DNA of 11,888 bases, from the NCBI GenBank assembly GCA_031289065.1, contig JAITQI010000137.1:1-11888 (forward strand), read 5' to 3'. This document shows positions 1-6,632 of the stretch, in pieces. Position 1 is the first letter of the stretch, and each line of letters opens with the position of its first letter. The notes beneath the pieces are model-generated. The model did not search any database. It was not told the DNA's origin and saw nothing but the letters and a program-made list of their open reading frames with translations. Position numbers and translations under genes: made by a program. Origin of the DNA: Oscillospiraceae bacterium. Lineage in GTDB: Bacteria > Bacillota > Clostridia > Oscillospirales > UBA929.

Positions 1-1220
1 CGCCGGAGCATGTCGAGGGCGTGGCTGGCCGACACGGCCCGCACACGAGTGCGGTCGGCGCCCAGGCGCAGGAGCTGGCAGATGGTGGGGGCGCCCCGTT
101 CGGCCAGGGCGATAAACACCGTGCCCGGGGGGTGGGCCGAGCCGTCCCCCGCGGGGCCGGCCAAGCCGGTGACACCCAGCGCGAAATCGGCGCCCAGGCG
201 GGTGAGAGCCCCTTCGGCCATGGCCCGCGCCACCGGCTCGCTGACAGCCCCGTGGGCGGCCAACAGCGCCTCGGGGACACCCAACAAGGCGGTTTTGGTT
301 TCGGGGGCGTAGACGCACACACCGCCCTTGTAGACCCGGGACACACCGGGCACGTCGGTCATGCGCTTGGAGATCAGGCCGCCGGTGCAGGATTCGGCCA
401 GCGCCAGGGTGCGCCCCCGCGACACGAGAAGGGCCGCCACCCGATCCGCCAAAGAGTCCACGTCAACGCCGTACACCACGCCGCCCAAGACCCGGCGAAT
501 TTCGGCCACCGCAGGCTCCGTCAGGGCAAAGGCCTGCTCGGGGGTGTCGGCCTGGGCGGTCACCCGGAGCATGACCTCGCTCTCCTTGGCGTAAGGGGCG
601 ACGGTGGGGTTTTGCTGGGACAGCATGAAGGCCCGCAGTTTGTCCTCCACCGCCGATTCCCCCATGCCGAAAATGCGCACCTGCCGGGAGACCAGACAGA
701 CCCCGGACAGACGGCGCAAATAGGGCACGGCGCAGTGTTCAAACATGGACAGACATTCCCGGGGCGGGCCGGGCAGCATGAGCACATGTTTGCCCGCCGC
801 CTCGAAGGCGCAGCCCGGCGCGGTGCCCCAGTCGTTTTGAAAAATGGTACACCCCTCGGGCAGCATGGCCTGTTGCTCGTTGTTGGGGGTCAGCGGCCGC
901 CCCACCTCGCGGAACCAGTTTTGGATCCGCGTCCAGGTCTCCTCGTGCCGCGCCAACGGGAGCCCGAAACAGGCGGCCACCGTCTGCTTGGTCAGGTCGT
1001 CATAGGTCGGCCCCAGGCCGCCGGTGGTGATGAGGATGTCGGCCCGGTTCCGGGCGATGGCGACGGCCTCCCGCAGCCGGGCGGGGTTGTCCCCCACCAC
1101 CGTGTGGAAATAGACGTTGATGCCCAACGCGCTCAAATGCTGGGAGATGTCCCGGGCGTCCGTGTTGGCGATGTTGCCCAGCAACAGTTCGGTGCCCACC
1201 GCGATGATCTCGGCGGTCAT
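1..1220 (-). CDS. cinA: CinA family protein (NMN amidohydrolase / competence-damage protein), 3' end cut by window edge
   Basis: I translated this from the minus strand as one open frame of 406 codons that is still open at base 1. It starts MTAEIIAVGTELLLGNIANT, the hallmark N-terminus of the MoCF-binding-like domain (about residues 1-170). The motifs TTGGLGPTYDDLTK and NNEQQAMLPEGCTIF follow. The C-terminal CinA domain carries AESCTGGLIS at residues 275-284 and LGVTGLAGPAGDGS near residue 355. Family knowledge: the C-terminal domain deamidates nicotinamide mononucleotide for NAD recycling, and the N-terminal domain has ADP-ribose pyrophosphatase activity in characterised members; both are cytoplasmic. 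The family is usually about 410-425 residues, so only the last few are missing. The ATG at 1220 has GAGGAGG at 1228-1234 with 7-nt spacing. It lies 47 bp downstream of the phosphate transporter gene with no promoter or terminator between, so the two are probably cotranscribed. The family call is certain; the physiological role here is inferred. Confidence 0.95.
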   Translation of the reverse strand, partial: MTAEIIAVGTELLLGNIANTDARDISQHLSALGINVYFHTVVGDNPARLREAVAIARNRADILITTGGLGPTYDDLTKQTVAACFGLPLARHEETWTRIQNWFREVGRPLTPNNEQQAMLPEGCTIFQNDWGTAPGCAFEAAGKHVLMLPGPPRECLSMFEHCAVPYLRRLSGVCLVSRQVRIFGMGESAVEDKLRAFMLSQQNPTVAPYAKESEVMLRVTAQADTPEQAFALTEPAVAEIRRVLGGVVYGVDVDSLADRVAALLVSRGRTLALAESCTGGLISKRMTDVPGVSRVYKGGVCVYAPETKTALLGVPEALLAAHGAVSEPVARAMAEGALTRLGADFALGVTGLAGPAGDGSAHPPGTVFIALAERGAPTICQLLRLGADRTRVRAVSASHALDMLR

Positions 1221-1267
1221 AACCGCGCCTCCTCTCGTGTCCCTCGCGCCTGCTTGGAATCAGCGGC

Positions 1268-3037
1268 TCATTCGGAGGGCAGCGTATATTTTTCCCCATA
1301 GTATTCGGCCAGCTTGGCGTAAGGTTCCTCCTGCCCCTCGTGGAGACGGCGCAGCAGCGTGTGCGGGTCGGGGACGGCCTCGCTGTTGCTGATGAGCCGG
1401 GCGGCCACGTTGGAGCAGTGATCCGAGATGCGCTCGTAGTTGTTGAGAACCTCCAAAAAGACAACCCCCGCCTCGATGCTGCAAAGGCCCTCCTTCAGCC
1501 GGGCGATGTGCCTGGTGCGTGCGGCGTCGCAGATGCGGTCGATGGTCTGCTCCAGGGGCTCCACCTTGACCGCCGACATCAGGTCGCCGTTGGAAAAAGC
1601 CTCGATGGCCAGGTCGCACACCTCGCCCAACGCCCGGTCGAGCAGGTCGAAGGACTGACGGGCCGTCTCGGAAAAGACGAGGTCCTTGTCTCGCACCTCG
1701 CCGTTGCGCTCCATGACGTTCACCGAACGATCGCCGATGCGTTCAAACTCGCTGACAAAGGCGAGCAGATCGGCGGTTCGACGGCTCTCTTGTTCGCTCA
1801 GATCCAACCGGGCGATGCCCACCAAATAGTTGGTGACGGACACCTCCAGCCGGTCGGTGAGTTCCTCCCGTTTGGTGGCCAGCTTCACCGCTTCGGCGGG
1901 CACCTCTCCCAACATGATGGCGATGGCGCTGCGCTGGATGAGGCGGGCCAGCCCGGCCATTTGCACCACGGCCGCGTGGGCCTGGGCGATGGCCATGGCG
2001 GGGCTGGCGTAAAGCCGGGTGTCCAGCACGACCTCGGCCAGCTCGGGGTGGGTCTCTTCACGGCGCTCCGGAATCAGCCGGTTGCACAGGCGGACAAAGA
2101 GGTTCCGGCAGGGCAGCAGGATCAGCGTGGTGCCGATGTTGAAGACGGTGTGGAAATTGGCGATGCCGCCCATATCCACCGCGTCCCCCCAGAAGGGCGC
2201 GCCGAAAAGGGCCCGGAAGCCATAAATCAGGACAAGGAACAGCCCGGTGCCCAGTACGTTGAAGAAGACATGGCTGTAGGCCACCCGCTTGGCCGCCCGG
2301 GACGCGCCGATGGAGGCCAGCACCCCGGTGATACAGGTGCCGATGTTCTGCCCCAGGATGATGGGAATGGCGCTGCCCCAGGAGACGACGCCGGTGACCG
2401 TCAGCGCCTGCAAAATGCCGAGGGAGGCCGACGAGGACTGGATAATGGAGGTGACCACAAAACCGGCCAGCAAGCCCAGAATCGGGTTTTGCAGACCGGA
2501 GAACAGTTGCGCGAACCAGGGGGCGTCCCGCAGGGGGACGACCGCCGCCTCCATGGCCAGCATCCCGGTGAAGAGAATGCCGAACCCCAGCAGGATGTGC
2601 CCCACATTCCGCTTTTTGGTCGCCTTGCAGAAGAGAAAGAAAATAACCCCGACCAGGATGGCGGCGGGGGCTAACGTACTCGGTTTGACCAACTGGAGCA
2701 GGAGGCTCTCCCCGTCCAGGTCGGACAGGCGGATGATTTGACCGGTGACGGTGGTGCCGATGTTGGCCCCCATGATCACGGCGACCGACTGGGCAAAAGC
2801 CATGAGACCGCTGTTGACCAGGCCGATGACAATGACCGTGGTCGCCGAGGAGGATTGGATGACCGACGTGATGATCGTGCCAAGCAGAACGCCCTTGAGA
2901 GGGGAGGAGGTCAAGCGGTGCAGGAGGCCCTCCGCCTTCCCACCCGCGACTTTTTCCAGGCTGGAACCCATAACAGACATGCCGTACAGGAACATACCCA
3001 GTCCGCCCAGCAGCGAGATCACATTAAAAAAAGTCAT
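1268..3037 (-). CDS. Na+/phosphate cotransporter (NptA type) with C-terminal PhoU-like domain
   Basis: A 589-residue inner-membrane protein. The membrane half (about residues 1-320) holds two inverted Na/Pi-cotransporter repeats, each with the signature QSSSA: QSSSATT at 61-67 and QSSSAS at 200-205. Each is followed by a GxNIGT turn, GANIGTTVT at 90-98 and GQNIGTCIT at 229-237. The C-terminal half (about 340-580) is a PhoU-like helical bundle with two ERIxD motifs, E432-D436 and E535-D539, of the kind that binds metal in PhoU. Family knowledge: these proteins couple inward sodium flow to phosphate movement, and the PhoU part is thought to control the transporter. The Clostridia form of about 550-600 residues with this fusion is usual. 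The start at 3037 has a GGGGGAAG-like ribosome site close upstream and a promoter at 3137-3165. cinA follows 47 bp later. Whether it imports or exports phosphate cannot be read from sequence. Confidence 0.95.
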   Translation of the reverse strand: MTFFNVISLLGGLGMFLYGMSVMGSSLEKVAGGKAEGLLHRLTSSPLKGVLLGTIITSVIQSSSATTVIVIGLVNSGLMAFAQSVAVIMGANIGTTVTGQIIRLSDLDGESLLLQLVKPSTLAPAAILVGVIFFLFCKATKKRNVGHILLGFGILFTGMLAMEAAVVPLRDAPWFAQLFSGLQNPILGLLAGFVVTSIIQSSSASLGILQALTVTGVVSWGSAIPIILGQNIGTCITGVLASIGASRAAKRVAYSHVFFNVLGTGLFLVLIYGFRALFGAPFWGDAVDMGGIANFHTVFNIGTTLILLPCRNLFVRLCNRLIPERREETHPELAEVVLDTRLYASPAMAIAQAHAAVVQMAGLARLIQRSAIAIMLGEVPAEAVKLATKREELTDRLEVSVTNYLVGIARLDLSEQESRRTADLLAFVSEFERIGDRSVNVMERNGEVRDKDLVFSETARQSFDLLDRALGEVCDLAIEAFSNGDLMSAVKVEPLEQTIDRICDAARTRHIARLKEGLCSIEAGVVFLEVLNNYERISDHCSNVAARLISNSEAVPDPHTLLRRLHEGQEEPYAKLAEYYGEKYTLPSE

Positions 3038-3136
3038 GCTTCTTCCCCCAAGTTTTCCAACCTGTTTTTAAGGCTTGTCCCACTCGCATGAAAGAAAACC
3101 GCTGCCGACGGCCCGCGTTTCGCGCCGCCGAGGAGT

Positions 3137-3165
3137 AGTATATCACAAATTTTGGGGCGAAACAA
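3137..3165 (-). promoter_or_regulatory. Sigma-A-type promoter of the phosphate transporter-cinA unit
   Basis: On the minus strand the -35 TTGTTT (3160-3165) and -10 TATACT (3137-3142) are separated by exactly 17 bp, and TGA directly precedes the -10 (extended -10 form). Transcription would begin near 3130, giving a leader of about 93 nt before the ATG at 3037. I see no strong hairpin or riboswitch-like structure in that leader. Confidence 0.75.
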
Positions 3166-3204
3166 GTCCGGGGGGCCGCCCTAATTTTCCCGGCGAATCC
3201 CCCC

Positions 3205-3244
3205 AAAAACAGGGTGTCGCTGCCTCCTGAGGCAGCGACACCCT
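3205..3244 (-). terminator. Intrinsic terminator after the flotillin gene
   Basis: A perfect inverted repeat: left arm 3211-3226 and right arm 3229-3244, 16 bp each, separated by 2 nt, so about 15 bp can really form around a 4-nt loop. Reading on the minus strand it is followed by GTTTTTGG (T-run 3205-3209). It lies 55 bp past the flotillin stop and upstream of the next promoter (3137-3165), exactly where a unit boundary is expected. The T-run is short, but the stem is very stable. Confidence 0.82.
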
Positions 3245-3260
3245 CCGCGCATTTGGCACG

Positions 3261-3280
3261 GAAATATAAAGACATATTTC
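3261..3280. repeat. Short AT-rich inverted repeat between flotillin stop and terminator
   Basis: The arms GAAATAT (3261-3267) and ATATTTC (3274-3280) are perfect reverse complements around a 6-nt loop. It is weak thermodynamically and stands out only because the surroundings are GC-rich. It could be an operator-like palindrome or mean nothing; no function is assigned. Confidence 0.35.
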
Positions 3281-3298
3281 AGCGGAAGGCGACCCGCG

Positions 3299-4708
3299 TT
3301 ACGCCTGGGCCGCACCCTCCGGAGCCGCCGCCGAGACAGGCGCGGCCGCCTCGGCCGACTTCCCCAAAAATTCAGGCAGCTGCATCCCGGCCATGCCGAA
3401 CAGCTCGTTCATGGGGGGCAGGGACTTCATGAGGCCGGAGAGAAACCCCGCCGTGCCGGTCTGGCCGTTTTGACCGCCGGCGCCGCCGTCCCAGACCGTG
3501 ATCTTGTCGAACTTGATGTTCTTGATGGCATCCACCTGAATGCGGATGAGCTCCTCCATCTTGTCGGCCAGCATGAGGCGCAGGGCGCTGCTGGGATCGC
3601 CCCCCGCGGCGGCCACGATGCGGGACAGACCGTCGGCCTGCCGGGTGAGGATTTCCTGGGTACCCCGGGCTTCGGCCTCCATGCGGGCAAAGATGGCGTC
3701 GGCGTCGCCCCGGGCGCGGCGGCGGGTCTGCTCGGCGTCGGCCTCGGCCTCCAGCTCCATGCGGCGTTTTTTGATTTCGGTGTCCACAATGACGTCGGCC
3801 TCGAGGGTGGCCTTCTCCTTGAGGGCGCGGGCGACCTCGGCGATCTGTTGGGCGGCGTAGGAGGCCTCCTGGGCTTGGGCCTCCTGGATTTTTTCGGCGG
3901 ATACGGCGATTTTGAGGGCCTCGGCCTGTTTTTCACGCAACTGGGCGCTGGAGGCGGCGATTTGCATTTTGGCCGTGTTTTCGCCCTCGATGGCCGCCGA
4001 ATCGGCCGCCGCTACGCTGATGCGCTGGTCCCGGCGGGCGTTGGCCTCGCCGATGGAGCCCTCCCGGTCGCGCTCGGCCACCGACTTTTTGGCGTCGTTG
4101 ATGGCTTTGGCGGCGGCTTCCCGGCCCAGGGCCACGATGTAGCCGGACTCGTCGTTGATGTCGGTCACGTTGACGTTGATCAGCCGCAGGCCGATCTTGC
4201 GAAGCTCGGTCTCCACGTTGCGGGAGACGGCTTCCAGGAATTTATCCCGGTCGGTGTTGATCTCCTCGATGTCCATGGTGGCGATGACCAGACGCAGCTG
4301 GCCGAAGATGATGTCCTTGGCCAGCTCCTGCACCTCCACCATCTTGAGGCCCAACAGGCGCTCGGCGGCGTTTTGCATGATGCCCGACTCGGTGGAGATG
4401 CCCACCGTGAACCGGGAGGGCACGTCGATGCGGATGTTCTGCTTGGACAGGGCGTTTTTCAGGTCCACGCTGATGGACAGGGGCGTCAGGTCGAGAAACT
4501 CGTGGGCCTGCACCACCGGCCAGATAAAGGCCGCGCCGCCGTGGATACAGCGGGCCGGACGGGTGGTGCCGTCCTTGTTGGTGCCGACGTTGCCGTAAAT
4601 GACCAGGATCTTGTCGGCGGGGCACTTCTTGTAGCGGTTGAGCAGCAACAGAAGCAGAGAGAACAGCAGCACAACAGCCACGCTGACCAGAATCACCTCA
4701 TAAGGCAT
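3299..4708 (-). CDS. Flotillin-family SPFH/band-7 membrane scaffold protein
   Basis: A 469-residue protein. It has one N-terminal membrane segment (residues 5-24, VILVSVAVVLLFSLLLLLLN), an SPFH/band-7 domain (about 27-200, with PARCIHGGAAFIWPVVQ and RFTVGISTESG) and a long Ala/Glu/Arg-rich coiled coil (about 195-350, with the EAEADAEQTRR and ARMEAEA style repeats of flotillins). The conserved C-terminal flotillin part includes DKITVWDGG at 401-409. It ends in a Gly- then Ala-rich tail. Family knowledge: bacterial flotillins oligomerise under the membrane, organise fluid-ordered microdomains and act with NfeD-type partners. A longer frame could start at 4762, but I chose the ATG at 4708: GAGGAGGG sits 7 nt upstream, and residue 3 onward leads straight into the membrane segment. 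The NfeD-like gene lies 50 bp upstream and a terminator follows, so this is the last gene of its unit. It may correspond to FloT/YuaG or YqiK-type proteins; the exact orthology is not settled. Confidence 0.94.
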   Translation of the reverse strand: MPYEVILVSVAVVLLFSLLLLLLNRYKKCPADKILVIYGNVGTNKDGTTRPARCIHGGAAFIWPVVQAHEFLDLTPLSISVDLKNALSKQNIRIDVPSRFTVGISTESGIMQNAAERLLGLKMVEVQELAKDIIFGQLRLVIATMDIEEINTDRDKFLEAVSRNVETELRKIGLRLINVNVTDINDESGYIVALGREAAAKAINDAKKSVAERDREGSIGEANARRDQRISVAAADSAAIEGENTAKMQIAASSAQLREKQAEALKIAVSAEKIQEAQAQEASYAAQQIAEVARALKEKATLEADVIVDTEIKKRRMELEAEADAEQTRRRARGDADAIFARMEAEARGTQEILTRQADGLSRIVAAAGGDPSSALRLMLADKMEELIRIQVDAIKNIKFDKITVWDGGAGGQNGQTGTAGFLSGLMKSLPPMNELFGMAGMQLPEFLGKSAEAAAPVSAAAPEGAAQA

Positions 4709-4715
4709 AAAAAAA

Positions 4716-4723
4716 CCCTCCTC
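4716..4723 (-). promoter_or_regulatory. Ribosome binding site fixing the flotillin start
   Basis: GAGGAGGG on the minus strand, 7 nt before the ATG at 4708. It is a near-perfect anti-16S match. It decides against the alternative in-frame ATG at 4762, which has no such site and would overlap the end of the NfeD-like gene. Confidence 0.85.
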
Positions 4724-4753
4724 AAAAAAATGTAGTCGCAAAAAACAGGGAAC

Positions 4754-4770
4754 AATTGTCAATTGTCAAT
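4754..4770. repeat. Tandem 7-mer AATTGTC (about 2.4 copies) at the stop codon of the NfeD-like gene
   Basis: AATTGTC occurs at 4754-4760 and 4761-4767, with a partial third copy AAT at 4768-4770. On the minus strand it reads ATTGACAATTGACAATTG. It encodes the final Asp-Asn and the TGA stop, and creates two overlapping TTGACA hexamers. I find no matching -10 at 16-19 bp from either, so I do not call a promoter. Confidence 0.6.
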
Positions 4771-5418
4771 CAACCGCGTAACCAACAGCGCATTTCCCCC
4801 CAACAGCCCCACCACCGCCACCTCCCGGCCCGGCATGAGGTCGGCCGCTTCGTCGGTGACGGCGTCGGCTTCGATGTACCGCTCCTGCACCGTCAGGTTG
4901 ACCTTGCCCCGCCCGGCGCGTCCGGCGGGCACCCGCATATAGACCGAGGCCGATTGGCCGACGGCGTTGGCCAAGTCCAGCGTCCCGTTGATTTGCAGCT
5001 TCATGGCCGCCTTTATGATCAGCGCGATGGCCAGCATGGACACAAGCCCCGCGGCGAAGGAGATGAGCAGACTGACCTGGGGGCTCAGCCCCCCTTGGAG
5101 GCAGACAAGGCCGCACCAGCCAAAGACGCTGAAGAAGGCCACAAACCCTCTCACGGTGAACATGCGCAGACCGGCGTCGTGGATTTCGCCGTGGTCGTGG
5201 CCGTCGTGCTCGCCGACAGAATGCTCTTGTTCCCAGCCCTGGCCGCCGTCCTGATCCAAGCCGTCGCCGTCGTGGTCGGCGCTCACGTCGTCCTGGCCGT
5301 GACCGCCCAGGCCAAAGAGCAGCAGCACGGTCTGGATGAGCAGCAGCAGGGTGGCCGGAATGGCCGTCAGCGCGAAAAATCGCTCCAAACCGCTCAGTGC
5401 GTTCCACCAATCCGCCAT
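4759..5418 (-). CDS. NfeD-like membrane protein with OB-fold domain, partner of the flotillin
   Basis: A 219-residue protein. Its layout is a membrane segment at about 13-36, a hydrophilic loop 37-86, membrane segments at about 88-106 and 113-137, then a beta-rich domain 140-217 matching the NfeD OB-fold (LQINGTLDLANAVGQSASVY, then RGKVNLTVQERYIEADAV and PGREVAVVGLLGGNALLV). Family knowledge: NfeD-type proteins such as YuaF are encoded beside flotillins and localise to the same membrane domains. The loop is unusual: seven His (40, 49, 66, 71, 74, 76, 80) and about fourteen Asp/Glu lie within some 45 residues. Two membrane segments separate loop and OB domain, so both should face the same side. 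The ATG at 5418 has GAGGAGGG at 5425-5432 with 6-nt spacing. The flotillin follows after 50 bp and the DUF1836 gene precedes by 48 bp, which indicates one operon. No serine-protease domain is present, so this is the short, non-protease NfeD class. Confidence 0.88.
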   Translation of the reverse strand: MADWWNALSGLERFFALTAIPATLLLLIQTVLLLFGLGGHGQDDVSADHDGDGLDQDGGQGWEQEHSVGEHDGHDHGEIHDAGLRMFTVRGFVAFFSVFGWCGLVCLQGGLSPQVSLLISFAAGLVSMLAIALIIKAAMKLQINGTLDLANAVGQSASVYMRVPAGRAGRGKVNLTVQERYIEADAVTDEAADLMPGREVAVVGLLGGNALLVTRLIDN

Positions 5419-5466
5419 GGTGATCCCTCCTCGTTTCAGATAAAATCAAACGCGCAGGCTTTTTAA

Positions 5467-6030
5467 TTACTCGGCCTCCATTTGGGCAAACAGCGCCAGC
5501 GCCCGCTGCTTGACCTGAAGCGACTCATAGGCGGTCAGCATGATTTCCAGCACGAGCCTCAGCCGACGGGAGGCGATGGGGTTGGGGCTTTGGAACCCGG
5601 CGGTCACCTCGTCGATGGCCTGGGTCACCCGGCCCGGCTCGGTCTGCCCGACGTCCGACAGCGCGGCCAGACAGTCCACAAAATAGGCGTACAGCAGACT
5701 GTCGTCGATGAGGTCGTCCGACTCGTCGTCCAACACGCCGTTGATGTAGCCCAGCAGGGCGGCGGTATGATCCAGGGAAAAGCAGTCCTTGAGGACGTTG
5801 ATGCTCAGGACGCGGCAGAGCTGACGCCGGGTGTACCGCTTGTGCTGGGGCGGGGCCAAAAATTTGCGCTTGATCCAGTTTTGGATGATATACCCTTCCA
5901 GCCCGGTCAATTGGGCGACCTGAGACAGAACCAACCCCCCGCTCAAAAACATGGGAGTCAGCAGCCTGTCCGCCGCGCCGGGCGTCAGGGCGGTTTCCAC
6001 CGTGGTGCCGGGGAGGGTCTGAAGGCCCAT
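5467..6030 (-). CDS. DUF1836 domain protein, putative helix-turn-helix regulator
   Basis: A 187-residue soluble protein. Residues 33-80 look like a MerR-type helix-turn-helix (LVLSQVAQLTGLEGYIIQNW, then KRKFLAPPQHKRYTRRQLCR). This is followed by the family hallmark YINGVLDDESDDLIDDSLLY at about 95-114 and a helical C-terminal part. I recognise the pattern as DUF1836, a family of unknown function mainly from Firmicutes. DNA binding is inferred from the N-terminal fold only. The ATG at 6030 has an AGGTGAT-like ribosome site about 9 nt upstream. It is the first gene after a perfect consensus promoter (6071-6099) and lies 48 bp before the NfeD-like gene, without promoter or terminator between. 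It could therefore regulate, or be tuned together with, the NfeD-flotillin pair. It might instead be unrelated in function and merely cotranscribed. Confidence 0.85.
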   Translation of the reverse strand: MGLQTLPGTTVETALTPGAADRLLTPMFLSGGLVLSQVAQLTGLEGYIIQNWIKRKFLAPPQHKRYTRRQLCRVLSINVLKDCFSLDHTAALLGYINGVLDDESDDLIDDSLLYAYFVDCLAALSDVGQTEPGRVTQAIDEVTAGFQSPNPIASRRLRLVLEIMLTAYESLQVKQRALALFAQMEAE

Positions 6031-6070
6031 GAGAACACATCACCTGCGCTTTCTTTGAACTGACGCTGTC

Positions 6071-6099
6071 ATTATATCACGAGGTCAAATGATTGTCAA
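6071..6099 (-). promoter_or_regulatory. Perfect consensus sigma-A promoter of the DUF1836-NfeD-flotillin unit
   Basis: On the minus strand the -35 TTGACA (6094-6099) and -10 TATAAT (6071-6076) are both exact consensus hexamers with a 17-bp spacer. TGA directly before the -10 adds an extended -10 element. Transcription should start near 6064, giving a leader of about 34 nt. The -35 box lies only 15 bp past the folA stop. Such a strong unregulated-looking core suggests high basal expression, or a repressor that masks it. Confidence 0.9.
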
Positions 6100-6113
6100 T
6101 AGAGTTTTTTAGA

Positions 6114-6632
6114 TTATTTGAGAAAAGTTTCATTGACATACAGCGCGTACCGAAACGTCACGTCTTCCCAACCTTCGGCGGGGGAAACCTCATCCAGCCG
6201 CCAGCCCGGGGCGGCGTCCAAATCCGGGAAAAAGCAGTCGGCGGGCGAAAGATCGGCCTCGATGCGGGTCACATAGGCCCGGGCGCAATGGGGCAGCAGC
6301 TGGGCGTAGACCTGAGCCCCGCCGATGACAAAAACCTCTTCCGCGCCGCGCAGCACCCCGCCGCCCAACAGCGTTTCCACGCTTGGGCAGAGTTCCGCGC
6401 CGGGGCAGACGGCGTCCGCCCAGTGTGTCAACACGATGTTGCGCCGCCCGGGCAGCGCCTTGCGGCCCGGCAGCGACAAAAAGGTGCGCCGCCCCATGAC
6501 CACCGTATGGCCCAGCGTCAGCGCCCGAAATCGCTTCAAATCCGGCGGCAGGGGCAAAAGAAGCTCGCCGTTTCGTCCGATCCCCCAATGCGGATCGGCG
6601 GCCACGATGGCCGAAAACAACGGCCCGCTCAC
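6114..6632 (-). CDS. folA: Dihydrofolate reductase
   Basis: A 172-residue cytoplasmic enzyme that reduces dihydrofolate to tetrahydrofolate with NADPH. It shows the family layout: FSAIVAADPHWGIGRNGELL at the N-terminus, then LPPDLKRFR with the catalytic acid D31, the cofactor-binding VVMGRRTFLSLP at 44-55, and VFVIGGAQVYAQLLP at 100-114. The usual Pro-Trp before the catalytic helix is replaced by Leu-Leu (NGELLLPLP), which I also recall from clostridial DHFRs and do not regard as a defect. The start is GTG at 6632, overlapping the thyA stop in the four bases GTGA, so translation is probably coupled. Thymidylate synthase produces the dihydrofolate this enzyme recycles. No terminator is visible after the stop; the next promoter begins 15 bp later, so some read-through into the DUF1836 unit is possible. 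Confidence 0.96.
   Translation of the reverse strand: MSGPLFSAIVAADPHWGIGRNGELLLPLPPDLKRFRALTLGHTVVMGRRTFLSLPGRKALPGRRNIVLTHWADAVCPGAELCPSVETLLGGGVLRGAEEVFVIGGAQVYAQLLPHCARAYVTRIEADLSPADCFFPDLDAAPGWRLDEVSPAEGWEDVTFRYALYVNETFLK
6629..6632 (-). promoter_or_regulatory. GTGA stop/start overlap coupling thyA and folA
   Basis: On the minus strand the bases read GTGA: the GTG start of folA (6632-6630) shares two bases with the TGA stop of thyA (6631-6629). I see no strong separate ribosome site for folA, which supports re-initiation by ribosomes leaving thyA. Confidence 0.85.

Noticed and set aside
21..1301. Long plus-strand open frame of 426 codons opposite cinA
   Set aside because: It is antisense to a clear cinA frame; its product is Gly/His/Arg/Gln-rich without domains, the usual shadow of GC-rich codon use.
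1340..2674. Plus-strand open frame of 444 codons opposite the phosphate transporter
   Set aside because: A low-complexity product, no ribosome site, and full overlap with a gene of known family.
3038..3136. Riboswitch in the 93-nt leader of the phosphate transporter gene
   Set aside because: I see no conserved riboswitch core or terminator/anti-terminator pair in it.
3024..3275. 83-codon minus-strand frame overlapping the phosphate transporter start
   Set aside because: It covers promoter and terminator elements, has no ribosome site and no family resemblance.
3470..4735. Plus-strand open frame rich in Gly/Leu opposite the flotillin gene
   Set aside because: The Gly-Leu pattern is simply the complement of Ala/Glu-rich coiled-coil codons in the flotillin.
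4709..4762. N-terminal extension of the flotillin by 18 codons
   Set aside because: The ribosome site GAGGAGGG lies inside it, directly before the better ATG at 4708.
4757..4769. Internal promoter for the flotillin from the double TTGACA
   Set aside because: No -10-like hexamer lies 16-19 bp downstream of either copy; TACATT is 22 bp away.
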